This document shows, in pieces, positions 1 through 7,577 of a stretch of DNA of 10,180 nt. The translations under genes and the position numbers were made by a program. Under the pieces are notes generated by a model, which was not told the origin of the DNA, ran no database searches, and saw nothing but the letters and a program-made list of their open reading frames with translations. Source of the stretch: Larix sibirica (lineage: Eukaryota; Streptophyta; Pinopsida; Pinales; Pinaceae); assembly GCA_004151065.3 (NCBI GenBank), contig NWUY0303874468.1, forward strand, positions 1 through 10,180, in the 5' to 3' direction. Position 1 is the stretch's first letter. The number at the start of each line of letters is the position of its first letter.

Positions 1-1
1 G

Positions 2-127
2 TCTGAATTCGTAATCCTCTGTGAATCATGTGAAAAGCCCGACATTTTGGTAGTTTCTTGGAAAGATTCTCGGATAGAGTTGAGCTTGGATTATGCTAAC
101 TCCGACAGAGCTCCGCGTTGTAAATAA
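2..127 (+). CDS. Probable C-terminal exon of an unidentified plant protein (5' part outside window)
   Basis: The frame starting at base 2 is open for 41 codons and ends at a TAA at 125-127. It is rich in charged residues and in Cys and Trp, and includes the stretches VILCESCEKPDILVVSWKD and RIELSLDYANSDRAPRCK. This segment is visibly more GC-rich and less repetitive than what follows, and the other plus frames close quickly. The CESC pair could belong to a zinc-binding site, but two cysteines alone prove nothing. I do not recognise the family and assign no function. There is no start codon, so this would be the end of a longer gene coming from the left. One alternative is that the GTAAAT at 120-125 is a splice donor paired with a pyrimidine-rich acceptor ending in CAG at 207; the reading would then continue to a stop near 270. 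It could also be a chance open frame, since 41 codons is short. Confidence 0.42.
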   Translation, partial: SEFVILCESCEKPDILVVSWKDSRIELSLDYANSDRAPRCK

Positions 128-540
128 AGTTTGTGATACTCTATGTTGTACATCACCTAATTTTCCGCGTCGAAGTTGTCTTCGTCTGTGTGATTATTCT
201 CCTGCAGTGTTGGAAAATTTTCACTTTTATAAACATATTATAATAATAGTTTTGACAAGCAGTTATGAGTAAAAGCTTAGCATGGTGCGAATTTAAAACC
301 AATGGTGTACAGAGGTTTTTAATGGATCAACTTTAAAAGCGAGATGCTTTGCAGCTGGGACAAGGAGAAGCTGGCTAATTTTTTTGCATGTCTCATAAGT
401 CACATGTGCTTGTCTTCATATGTCACATCTGTAGATAGCTCTTTCCACGTTTGGGTGGTAAATAGAGACAAAAGAAATAAATTATTTTAAATTTACAAAA
501 TGATATAATTAAAGATGATTCAAGGATTTTGTGGTGATTT
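128..540 (+). other. Probable 3' UTR and downstream flank with candidate poly(A) signals
   Basis: This stretch follows the stop at 125-127 and has no long open frame. An AATAAA at 476-481 lies in a local A-rich run and is the best candidate polyadenylation signal. Another AATAAA at 123-128 overlaps the stop codon and is too early to be useful. A pyrimidine-rich TTCTCCTGCAG at 197-207 resembles a 3' splice site and could bound an intron in the UTR or the last coding segment. The call depends on the upstream exon being real. Confidence 0.25.
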
Positions 541-546
541 CATTAT

Positions 547-640
547 TGAAGTGGCTTTGCCAACTTTGTTAAACATTGGGTTTGGTTTGGTCAGTGATGA
601 AGTGGCTTTCCCCAACTTTGTTTTTGCCTTTTGTATGGGA
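547..640. repeat. Short tandem duplication, about 51-bp period
   Basis: The words TGAAGTGGCTTTGCCAACTT (from 547) and TGAAGTGGCTTTCCCCAACT (from 598) are near-identical and 51 bases apart. The matching core is about 24 bases per copy; the interval between them has diverged or was not duplicated. No coding sense was found. The duplication looks local, as by slippage or unequal exchange. Confidence 0.65.
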
Positions 641-1432
641 ATATTTTAAATATTTTAAATATACTAAATATAAAGGGAAAAGTTCATTTAATGTTAAATA
701 TATTTTTTAAAATATTTGATATTAATTTTATTGTAAGTTATTGTCTCACCAAATTGATGGGCACATTGACCTTGAAACTTTGTTTAAGATAACGGGAATG
801 ATAATTTTTTAAATTAATAAACTCCATTTTACATAAAATCTACTAGATTTTTTTCATTTTTCATACCATCTTATCATACTATTAATGAACAAGGGACAAA
901 GGTTTGTTTGACATGAAATGTGATTGTTGGCTTTAGAAATAAATGCCAATGGATGCCATGGATTCTTATACACTCTAGTTAGATACTTTTACTAATAAGA
1001 ATCAAGTTGTTTTCCATTTTATCAATTAAAATATTGTTTCATTTTGGCCCAATTTTAAAGACTCAAATTGTGATAATTGGAAAAGAGACGAATAAATTAA
1101 GGTGAAGTTGTACCTTGTCAAAAATAAATGAACTCAACAGAAAAGAGTCAAGTTTTTCCAGTTATTAAATCACTCCATTCGAAAACTTTATTCATTCTTT
1201 CTATTCCCTTTGCTATTAAAGTGGACTTACATGTAATGATTTAAGTCATGGTCACATCGATGGTTTTTGTTACATTCCATTAGATGGATTAATAATAGTT
1301 TTTGGACTTGTACATGTAAGTTCTATTGAGGTCTAGCTTGGTTTGACCCGATGATAGTTCATATTTGAATCTTTCCACCAAAATGACTTTCTAATTATTC
1401 CTTTGTATAGAATTTTCCTTTCAGCATGATTG
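641..1432. other. AT-rich intergenic stretch, no gene seen
   Basis: There are many short A and T runs, including alternating TTTTAAATATTTTAAATATA near 645-665, and no sustained open frame on either strand. I see no terminal repeats, tRNA-like boxes or splice-flanked coding runs. It is probably old decayed intergenic or transposon-derived DNA. Confidence 0.5.
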
Positions 1433-1779
1433 TACTATATATCCATGATCGATACAAAGTATACATTGCAAGGATATGAGTTTGACTAATACGATGTGTT
1501 TACACGTCAGAAGTAATGACCATTTTCGATCCCTAGGATTCAAAACAATTTGGACATGAATTTTCTTACTTAATCATCATAAACACATACTCTAGTGTCG
1601 CTACTACATATTCACATGATCAATACAAAATATACATTGGAAGGCTATGTATTTGACAAATGCCACGTGCTTGTAGGTCAAAATTCATTCCCATTTTTTA
1701 TGGTTATGCTTCAACAAAATTTGGTTATGAAGTTTCTTCCTTAATATTCATAAACACATACTTGATTATAGTTATTGCA
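1433..1779. repeat. Tandem duplication with 171-bp period, two diverged copies
   Basis: Copy 1 spans about 1433-1608 and copy 2 about 1609-1779. Anchor words recur at a constant offset of 171: CATGATC at 1444 and 1615, with ACAAAGTATACATTG against ACAAAATATACATTG just after, and CTTAATCATCATAAACACATACT at 1569 against CTTAATATTCATAAACACATACT at 1740. The middle portions (TTTGACTAATACGATGTG against TTTGACAAATGCCACGTG) are more diverged. The constant offset at both ends means a direct duplication with few net indels. It could be a two-unit remnant of a satellite, as the size is typical of plant satellite monomers. Confidence 0.8.
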
Positions 1780-1831
1780 CATATATATACTTACCATTTT
1801 TTTAGAACTATGGTGTTAAATTATTCACTAT

Positions 1832-1959
1832 ATTGACATTTGACTTGTATACATTGAGAACCCTAATATTTGAAAGGGATATTATACAATCATATTGTCA
1901 ACATTTGGATTGCATGCATTGAGCCCCCAATATTTAAAAGAGATATTATGCAATCATAC
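1832..1959. repeat. Tandem duplication with 64-65 bp period, two copies
   Basis: Copy A lies at about 1832-1895 and copy B at 1896-1959. GATATTATACAATCAT at 1878 recurs as GATATTATGCAATCAT at 1942, CATTGAG recurs at 1852 and 1917, and the AATATTTGAAAGGGAT and AATATTTAAAAGAGAT segments align between them. Only about 50 bases separate it from the 171-bp duplication, and the two units look unrelated. Confidence 0.8.
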
Positions 1960-2349
1960 AACAATTGGGATTATTGTTATATAATTGATATGAGGTTAAA
2001 ACCATGATCTTATGGCTTCACAAAATTACCACAAACTTCAAAAACCAACAAACTCCAACAATTGCTTGTATCATTACCACTTTAGTAACAAACTCTAAGA
2101 TGAAAAAATCATTCACATTAACATAGATAACAATTATATCATATACAAAAGGTCCCTAAACCACCCGAATCCAACACTAAATCTTTCTCAATGAGGGATA
2201 AAGACTCTTGACCCTCCAAACTAGAACATGTTCCAAAAAAATACCCTCCAATGGACATATGTTGGATCAATGATCAACGTTTGAACTACCAAAAACATCT
2301 TCACAGAAAAGGAAAGGGAACAAATATTCTAAAAAACTTGAATGGTCTT
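1960..2349. other. Intergenic stretch, one weak minus-strand open segment
   Basis: Mostly AC-rich on this strand with no convincing gene. On the minus strand, 2258 to 2139 is open from an ATG for 39 codons and contains SSLEGQESLSLIEKDLVL, which is protein-like in composition. It is short, isolated and has no supporting context, so I do not call it a gene. Confidence 0.3.
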
Positions 2350-2411
2350 AAGAGGATTTAGCATTGGTCCTTGATTTTCAAGAAGATTTAGCAAATTGGT
2401 CCTTGATTTTC
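2350..2411. repeat. Tandem duplication, 30/32 bp units
   Basis: The two adjacent units AAGAGGATTTAGCATTGGTC (from 2350) and AAGAAGATTTAGCAAATTGG (from 2380) both continue into GGTCCTTGATTTTC. They differ by one substitution and a 2-base insertion, so the duplication is recent compared with its neighbours. No coding frame runs through it. Confidence 0.85.
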
Positions 2412-2571
2412 AAAAACAAAAGAGGGCTTCGTTGAAAAGGAGACAATGCCTTTTACCAACCTTGCTAAAATTATATTTTTTGTGTTCCTAAATAAGGATC
2501 CATATCTTTTTTCATTAGTGCTTCTGTGAAAATGTAATATAAGGTGAAAAGTTGTCACCTTCTAATATTAT

Positions 2572-2682
2572 AAGAACACAACACACTATTATTTTTTTCC
2601 TTTTTTTCACATTACCTTGATATCCCTTTGGAATTCTAGGGTAACCCAAATCTCCCACAAGAAAGAACACAACACACTATTA
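2572..2682. repeat. Exact 20-bp direct repeat, copies 91 bp apart
   Basis: AAGAACACAACACACTATTA occurs exactly at 2572-2591 and at 2663-2682. The sequence between (pyrimidine tract, then a segment around TATCCCTTTGGAATTC) is not repeated. The pair could be target-site-like flanks of a small insertion or the trace of a local duplication. The 71-base interval has no terminal inverted repeats that I can see. Confidence 0.75.
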
Positions 2683-2812
2683 GGTTCTAAATGCTTCTCA
2701 ACAAATAATAATCGCTAAAAGGGATAATAATCCCCTTTACACACTAAAATTTTTCCTTCATAACAATAATTGAATCCATGAAATTGAAATTCAAAATGAG
2801 CATTCTCTCTAA

Positions 2813-2973
2813 AGACTTAAATCTTATAAAATGGACCATTGCATCATAATAGACTTAAATCTTTACTCAAGGAAAAAATATTATTAGATAAAATGGACCA
2901 TTGCATCATAATAGACTTAAATCTTTATTCAAGGAAAAAACATTGTTAGATAAAATGGGCCATTGCATCATTA
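2813..2973. repeat. 62-bp tandem repeat, about 2.5 copies
   Basis: Unit starts (ATAAAATGG) fall at 2826, 2888 and 2950, exactly 62 bases apart. Each full unit holds ACCATTGCATCATAATAGAC, TTAAATCTTTA(C/T)TCAAGG and an A-rich end. The third copy breaks off after CATTGCATCATTA. A shortened copy lies on the left: AGACTTAAATCTT at 2813-2825 joins directly to the first unit, lacking about 24 bases. Copies differ at only a few positions, so this array is younger than the one starting at 3048. Confidence 0.9.
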
Positions 2974-3047
2974 CTGTAATGTGTTTTCCATTGAGGATAA
3001 TTTTTTTTTTTAATTTCTACTTCCAAAATAACCATTTTTATATTCGA

Positions 3048-3525
3048 TTTAAAATTACAACATTTTGCAACCATGAAGTTAATATTAGAAACCATTGTGA
3101 ATAAAATCCTTAAAATCAACTCTAAAAATAAAAGGTGGTATATGAGAAGCACCGATATTTTAGGGTTAAATTAGAACTTGTTTGAAGTTCTACAACCTTA
3201 ATAATTAGTACTATTGCAACCAAAATCTTAAAAGCAACCTTTGAATTAAAAAATAATGCTACTAGTAGTAGAGATTATTTTCAAGGTTAAAATTACGATT
3301 TTTCATAAACCATGTGGCTCTAACAATCAATATTAATAGGACAAAATATCTCCCAATCAACTTTCTAATTGAAAATTGTTGCTATTGAAAACACCATTGT
3401 TTATGTTAAAATTACAACTTGATTGAAATCATAACAATCAAGAATCGAAATGTGGTGATATGAACAAAATCCTTTTTTTAACTTAAAATTGCAACATTTT
3501 TAAAAACATGACTGGAAAAACCAAC
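3048..3525 (+). repeat. Decayed array of about 120-bp units (left arm)
   Basis: Units begin with a (G)TTAAAATTACAAC-like word at about 3048, 3164, 3285, 3405 and 3483. The first three intervals are 116, 121 and 120 bases; the last unit is shortened. Shared internal words include AAACCATG or its variants about 20 bases in, ACAATCAATATT or its variants, and AAAATC followed by AAAAGCAACC-type sequence. Divergence between units is high. The same repeat appears reverse-complemented at 4310-4545. There is no open reading frame of note inside. Confidence 0.7.
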
Positions 3526-3776
3526 TATGGTTAACAACATAATTAAAATTCAAAAAAAAAAACAAAGAAAAAAAAGTGAAACTATGTCGAAAATCAATTA
3601 TATATATGTGTGTGAGAGAGTTATTCAAGAATTCGGGTGGACCATTTTCTTGAGAGGATGGATGGTCTTTGGATTTTGTTCAGGGAAGTTTATAGGGTTT
3701 CCAAGTCTCTGTTATTTGCTTTAAGGGCAGTTTCCAAATCTCCGAACTAGTTCCAGGAGAGTTATCTAGGATGCAA
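3526..3776. other. Spacer between left array and internal pseudogene, no gene seen
   Basis: An A-rich stretch at about 3547-3575 is followed by sequence with slightly higher GC. A short plus-strand open frame at 3527-3724 (65 codons) starts in the A-rich run and encodes lysine-rich low-complexity sequence. I regard it as chance. Confidence 0.4.
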
Positions 3777-4120
3777 TTATGGAACTAGATTTAGTGGATT
3801 CTGATGAAGATCTGCTAGTGGCACGAGACATATTCGCCACATAGGATGAACTCCACACCAAATGAAGGCTTTCTTTAGTAAAATCAGATTTGTCATTAGT
3901 CCGTGTAACCATGTCTCCACGTCACAAAGCTTCTCCAGATTCTCAATCAAACTGTCAAGATCCTAATATAAGATCTGCAGACAACTTAAATGATGCTTAA
4001 ACTCTGCCAAAATAGACCGAGGAATATTAAATCTAGGTTGATTTCCAAATTATTCTCCCTTGAAAACTCCTCAATCTCTTGAAGGTCAAGAACTGTAGGT
4101 GGACCTTCTAGCCGAACCTT
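3777..4120 (-). pseudogene. Broken minus-strand coding remnant inside the inverted-repeat structure
   Basis: Read on the minus strand, 4120 to about 4036 gives a frame with PPTVLDLQEIEEFSREN. After a shift near 4035 the frame 4034 to 3777 stays open for 86 codons apart from one TAG at 3965-3963. It includes IPRSILAEFKHHLSCLQ, DLDSLIENLEKLCDVETWLH and LLKKAFIWCGVHP, and ends at a TAA. One stop in 86 codons is well below expectation for this base composition, and the acidic, leucine-rich, helix-like make-up is typical of real protein. The family is not recognised. The position between inverted arrays suggests a captured gene fragment or an element-borne gene. The frameshift and internal stop argue that it is dead. 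Confidence 0.5.
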
Positions 4121-4163
4121 CTACCCCAAGCCGAAAACATAGCTGTGTTAAGCAGAAAAAATA

Positions 4164-4171
4164 AAACCCTA
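4164..4171 (-). promoter_or_regulatory. Telo-box-like motif upstream of the minus-strand remnant
   Basis: AAACCCTA (TAGGGTTT on the minus strand) lies about 45 bases upstream of the start of the minus-strand remnant. In plants such teloboxes are common in promoters and 5' leaders of growth-related genes. Eight bases can occur by chance, so the position is suggestive only. Confidence 0.2.
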
Positions 4172-4309
4172 GCCTCATGGTAGGATTGGATGTTGAGTTG
4201 GAGAAAGTACCATTTCCTTATTCAATAATTGATTTTAATATTTTTCTCACAATAATAACAATGCTTAAGAGTATAGCTTTAAATAAGTATTAAATTTAAA
4301 CCATGGAAA

Positions 4310-4545
4310 AAAGTGTGTTACTAGTTTTACTAGTAGCATCATAATAGTATCGGTTATTAAAACCATGAATTGAAACAAGTTCTACTATTAACCCTAGAAA
4401 ATGGTGATTCTAATAATAGAATGTTGATTTTAAAGTTTTTGTTAGTAGAAGTATATGGTTGTAAGGCTATGGTTTCGGAATGTTGTAATTTTAACCTTAA
4501 AAACACCAATTTTTTATTTAAAAATTGATTTGGATGTTTTTGGCC
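4310..4545 (-). repeat. Inverted copies of the about 120-bp repeat (right arm)
   Basis: The reverse complement carries two unit starts, GGTTAAAATTACAACATT (complement of about 4479-4496) and GGGTTAATAGTAGAACTTG (complement of about 4376-4394), roughly 102 bases apart. A following segment, TAATAACCGATACTATTATG and then GATGCTACTAGTA, corresponds to TAATAATTAGTACTATTGCA and AATGCTACTAGTA of the left arm. The minus-strand open run of 63 codons here (4548-4357) is a by-product of the repeat. Confidence 0.6.
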
Positions 4546-4839
4546 CAAAAATAAATGAACAATAAAGTTATGTATTGCTAGTGTTCATTGTAGTTTTACT
4601 CAAGAGATGATGTGTCTCATGCACAAAGGCCATGAATGTTGATCATTGTATAGTGCTATATTTAATGATTGGATTATTAATGATATTTATGACTAATTAA
4701 AGGAACAACATTTTGGATGAGTCAAATAAGTAATCATAAGCATATAATTGATTGATTTTTTTTAAAAGCTATATGGGATTTTGTTCTAATGATATATAAA
4801 AAAGAAAGACAGATTTCCAAAATTTAAAGTTTGGTTGGC
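4546..4839. other. AT-rich spacer, no gene seen
   Basis: It contains ordinary AT-rich sequence, with no repeat shared with the flanks that I can see and no long open frame. It separates the inverted-repeat structure from the minus-strand remnant that ends near 4840. Confidence 0.4.
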
Positions 4840-5680
4840 CCGAAGGAATTCTAGCCCAAATATTAAACTAGAGTTTATCAGCTACTTTTTTGTCTATCTC
4901 ACTGACTTTACTGAGGATATTTATACAGACATTAACTCCATAACATTGGTTCTACAAAATATTACAATTACATATCTATTCAAAAATTCAAAAATAACTA
5001 GTTTCTGGAACCTATTTATGATTATTTTCTTTATCATTTAGAATGGTGTTAGCTTGAACATAGCTCGCTTGAGAAGACTATTGATCTTCAAGGGCCATGT
5101 TTGTGTCTATCATAATTTTGTAAATTCAATTGATCTTTATGTCCTAGCTACAATTCTCATCTAGTAACCTATGGTTTTGATCAATTACTTCCTCTATCAT
5201 CAAGACGCAACCATTTCTCTCCTCCTCAATGTCTAGTAGAGCTTTGCTTAACATAGATTTTAGTTTCCATTTTAGCACTCATGTTTTGTAAAATTTAGTG
5301 TCTCTAACTCTGGTATTACCAGGGTCATGGGTATATCCTTCCATGTTCTCTATAATATCCTCCTCAAGGGTATACTTCTACACCAACATGATGTACTCAA
5401 GTTCCATCTCTTCGAATTTTCACTGGATTCTAGTTGAGGTGAGGAAAAGGTAATAAGACTTATTGATGTCAATCTCTTGCTTGATTATGAGATCAGAGAC
5501 TAGAGACTTCCCTTTACGACCATCACAAGAGATGTGGGTTCGAGGTGTTGTGAAGGGAGATGAGAGGGGCCTGTATAAAGGGAGGGAAATAGATTCTGAT
5601 AGTTTAGGGTAAGCTAAGAGAGGTCATCTACAAGTGACCGAAGCCCTGAGACCAAAGGAACTAGGAAATCCAGCAAACAT
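4840..5680 (-). pseudogene. Decayed minus-strand gene with coiled-coil-like region
   Basis: From an ATG at 5680-5678 one minus frame runs to 5147, 178 codons with only four stops (5626-5624, 5422-5420, 5380-5378, 5281-5279), against roughly a dozen expected. The first part is Ser/Pro/Thr-rich (RPLSSPFTTPRTHIS, then GRKGKSLVSDLIIKQEIDIN). The next part holds KYTLEEDIIENMEGYTHDP, and the last (LSKALLDIEEERNGCVLMIE, EVIDQNHRLLDEN) is charged with leucine spacing suggestive of a coiled coil. After the TAG at 5146-5144 the same frame still shows protein-like patches (MIDTNMALEDQ, ILSKVSEIDKKVADKL) down to about 4840, with more stops. A low-complexity head followed by a coiled coil is common in gag-like and many cytoskeletal proteins, so I name no family. 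A (GGTAGA)-type short repeat at 5697-5715 lies just upstream. Confidence 0.55.
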
Positions 5681-5838
5681 GGGAGCGGAGAAAAGGAGAG
5701 GTAGAGGTAGAGGTGTATATTCCTAGGGCGTTTCGATAACAGAAAATGGGGAAAAAGGCTGATAATATTACAATCAAAAGAGAAAAACAGAGGATTGTAG
5801 TTTTGAAAAGGAAATACAAGCCCTCAATCCAAAGACTA

Positions 5839-6168
5839 TGAAAAATACTTTACCGGAGAACACGATCTATCATTCCTATTCGACCCATCCTCTGTGTCCT
5901 TTATCCTTCTATCTTCATAATGGTGGAAGTGCAAGCTTATGATTTGAAATTATCCTGTTCTCTCAATTGTGATATTCCTTTGAATTAATCTGCAATAGAT
6001 GTTATTCTCATTCTTCAAACCATACCAATAACCATCATAATTACCAATGTATAATTTTTGGATGTTGTACATTACTTCCATGATTTTATAAACCCTCTAT
6101 CTAAAATGAGCGGCGTTGTCATGCTTGAATGAGGTCTGGAAAGGATGAACTAATAGTGTAAACATTAA
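5839..6168 (-). pseudogene. Minus-strand coding remnant upstream of the coiled-coil remnant
   Basis: The minus frame from 6168 to 5839 is 110 codons long with two internal stops (6099-6097 and 5952-5950). It includes YKIMEVMYNIQKLYIGNYDG, YWYGLKNENNIYCRLIQRN and HYEDRRIKDTEDGSNRND. Composition is protein-like, with aromatic and charged residues mixed. It lies about 160 bases 5' of the remnant starting at 5680, in a different frame but on the same strand, so both could derive from one gene with an intron or frameshifts between. The family is not recognised. Confidence 0.4.
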
Positions 6169-6217
6169 TCAGGATTGATAATGGTATTCATTTAAAAGGA
6201 AGGACGAACAAGTTAGA

Positions 6218-6245
6218 GCACTTTCCACAAATGACCAAGATTATA
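6218..6245. repeat. 28-bp dispersed repeat, copy 1
   Basis: GCACTTTCCACAAATGACCA followed by AGATTATA recurs at 7629-7656 with a single mismatch (AGGTTATA). The surrounding sequences align only weakly. On the minus strand both copies can be read as YNLGHLWKV or as LVICGKC, which hints at a repeated piece of a decayed coding sequence. Confidence 0.75.
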
Positions 6246-6398
6246 CAGGAATACCTCATTATTCATTTGGGACATGCCAATTGTTTGCTTCTTGTTCTAG
6301 GAAATCACCTGATCCGAGGTATCAAATGGATTGATTAAATACCAATCACAAAATATTAATAACATGATTTCCTTTTCTTTTGTACTTTTCTACCCCCA

Positions 6399-6412
6399 AT
6401 ATATATATATAT
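6399..6412. repeat. (AT)7 microsatellite
   Basis: Seven perfect AT units follow a CCCCC run. No function is implied. Confidence 0.9.
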
Positions 6413-6574
6413 GAAATTTCATTGTAAAAATGTACAAAAATATATCAAAATGTAATAGTAGTCAGGTAGGAGAATATTATATTAATGTTGAGATAATGAC
6501 AAGTCATGTAATTTTGTAAAGGGAGTGGAATATTCCCCTTTATATGTATTTATATAAATGTCCACTGTATTCAT
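6413..6574. other. AT-rich stretch with a dyad, possibly an old LTR or promoter-like remnant
   Basis: The segment holds a dyad AAAGGG...CCCTTT (6518-6541) around the palindrome GGAATATTCC (6527-6536), followed by TTTATATGTATTTATATA, which resembles a TATA region. This arrangement is seen in some retrotransposon LTRs, but I can identify no matching second LTR, primer-binding site or target-site duplication. Left unassigned. Confidence 0.25.
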
Positions 6575-6588
6575 AATAATGATTCAAT
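6575..6588. repeat. Left target-site duplication of the SINE
   Basis: AATAATGATTCAAT matches AATAATCATTCAAT at 6818-6831 at 13 of 14 positions. The two copies exactly bracket the tRNA-related element and its A tail, as expected from target-primed reverse transcription. Confidence 0.75.
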
Positions 6589-6600
6589 AGCCCCGAGTGG

Positions 6601-6612
6601 TAGCTCAGTTGG
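6601..6612 (+). promoter_or_regulatory. RNA polymerase III A box of the SINE
   Basis: TAGCTCAGTTGG closely follows the D-arm sequence of plant tRNAs and lies 12 bases from the start of the element, the usual place for an internal A box. Confidence 0.7.
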
Positions 6613-6663
6613 TTGGATTTTCTAAGTCCAAGACCATTGTCATCAAGCTCGGACATTAAATTC

Positions 6664-6674
6664 TCATCGAATCC
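6664..6674 (+). promoter_or_regulatory. RNA polymerase III B box of the SINE (diverged)
   Basis: TCATCGAATCC matches the B box consensus GGTTCGAATCC at 8 of 11 bases, keeping the TCGAATCC core of the T-arm. The lost GG would probably weaken TFIIIC binding. Confidence 0.6.
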
Positions 6675-6817
6675 AATTCTCTAGGTCCTTCAGGGTTAGG
6701 ATCCCAAAACTGGAGCTGATAGGGAGAGGCCCCTTTGGGTGGGCCCCCGAATTATTAATGTGGATGTAGCAATCCTTGACCAGTAAATTTCTAGGCTATG
6801 AACCACACGAAAAAAAT

Positions 6818-6831
6818 AATAATCATTCAAT
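6818..6831. repeat. Right target-site duplication of the SINE
   Basis: AATAATCATTCAAT, the partner of the copy at 6575-6588 with one mismatch, lies directly after the A tail. Confidence 0.75.
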
Positions 6832-6900
6832 CTCAATATATACTTAAAGTTTAAATAACTACTACAATATTTTTCTCGGCAACTCCAACAATCAGTTGAC

Positions 6901-7182
6901 CTAGTTCACATCATCGAGCCTTCTTCCCATAGATCCAAACTCTAGAGGGGGCTTGGCCCCCCATTGAGATCCTTATTCCTTGGCCATTAATTTAGTTGTC
7001 TTCTCCTTTAGGTAGACCATCATCGAGAAATAAAATCCATCTCAGTTTCTTGAGAAGCTTCATGGAATCCCTGAGGTCTCAATTATGACTACCTCTTCTT
7101 AAAATACATCTCTCACACTTGATGAAAGAGGGGTGGTCAACCAATTTAAAGGGACCCATCCTTCACCTAGATCAATGGCCAT
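6901..7182 (-). pseudogene. Minus-strand coding remnant next to the SINE
   Basis: The minus frame from an ATG at 7182-7180 to a TAG at 6903-6901 is 93 codons with four internal stops. Protein-like stretches are MAIDLGEGWVPLNWLTTPLS, EEVVIIETSGIP, FSMMVYLKEKTTKLMAKE and AKPPLEFGSMGRRLDD. The stop density is only slightly below chance, so the call leans on residue composition and on its place in a run of minus-strand remnants. A perfect hairpin GGGGGC-TTG-GCCCCC (6947-6961) lies inside and corresponds to the AKPPL part. The family is not recognised. Confidence 0.35.
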
Positions 7183-7577
7183 ATGGATTTAATTTTTTTT
7201 TAAAGTTATCATCTAGGGGAAGCAATCCCATTTCTTTTATGGTCGTGGGTTTTATGATTTCTTGTTTGAAGTAAAAGAGCTCTAAGATCTAATCCTTTCA
7301 AGTGAATTTTGTTGCATTGGAAAAATCATATATAGAACTAGCTTTGAGCTATACATAGAGTGATCAAATTACTGATATTGCTCTCAATCAAGAGATCCAT
7401 GCTATGAATTGAATCATTCAAAGATAATTGATAGAAAGAAGAAATTGGGGTTTCAAACTACCAATGGACAAGATCACATCAGCTGATTGAGGCCATTATT
7501 GATAAATTTATTTTCTAGGGAATAAAATACGAGACCTTCCCGTAGATGGCCTAAATTTTATCATGCGAATGAGATGA
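7183..7577. other. Stretch between minus-strand remnants, strand of coding unclear
   Basis: No frame on either strand stays open for long. A plus-strand reading around 7430-7600 (LIERRNWGFKLPMDKITSAD, GNKIRDLPVDGLNFIMRMR) and a minus-strand one (IYGKVSYFIP) are both mildly protein-like, so the direction cannot be settled by eye. A T-run precedes 7201. Confidence 0.3.

Larger units (their letters stand above)
3048..4545. mobile_element. Possible foldback-like element: inverted repeat arrays around a broken frame
   Basis: The right part (4310-4545) is the reverse complement of units in the left part (3048-3525). For example, the complement of 4374-4408 reads TTTTCTAGGGTTAATAGTAG and then AACTTGTTT, against TATTTTAGGGTTAAATTAG and AACTTGTTT at about 3156-3180. 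The central 3530-4300 is not part of the repeat and holds a minus-strand protein-like frame (4120 to 3777). Known families with this layout are foldback elements and some Mutator-like elements that carry host gene fragments. I could not define sharp ends or a target-site duplication, and see no transposase. Alternatively, two satellite blocks simply lie in opposite orientation. Confidence 0.35.
6589..6817 (+). mobile_element. tRNA-derived SINE with A-rich tail
   Basis: The element starts AGCCCCGAGTGGTAGCTCAG and has a pol III A box (TAGCTCAGTTGG, 6601-6612) and a B-box-like CATCGAATCC (6665-6674; the consensus is GGTTCGANTCC). It then continues as a tRNA-unrelated body, and ends in seven A (6810-6816). 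Near-perfect 14-bp duplications flank it. SINEs encode no protein and are copied by the enzyme of a partner LINE. The A-to-B spacing of about 63 bases is longer than in ordinary tRNAs, so either the head derives from a long-variable-arm tRNA (Leu or Ser type) or there is an insertion. No folded functional tRNA can be drawn here. Good preservation of the flanking duplications suggests a moderately recent insertion compared with the decayed frames around it. Confidence 0.8.

Noticed and set aside
2139-2258. Minus-strand 39-codon open frame with protein-like composition.
   Set aside because: Too short and isolated to call; no flanking frames continue it.
2813-3525. Repeat arrays considered as CRISPR.
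   Set aside because: The units are 62 and about 120 bp with no unique spacers between conserved short repeats, and the window is eukaryotic.
3527-3724. A plus-strand 65-codon open frame starting in an A-rich run.
   Set aside because: Lysine-rich low-complexity start, no continuation and no supporting context.
6451-6586. A short solo LTR or TRIM starting TGTAATAG and ending near ATTCA.
   Set aside because: There is no inverted TG...CA terminus that I can fix, no 5-bp flanking duplication and no second copy in the window.
6589-6690. A functional tRNA gene at the A and B boxes.
   Set aside because: The spacing is too long, the B box has lost its GG, and I cannot pair acceptor and anticodon stems. 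The A tail and flanking duplications show a SINE.
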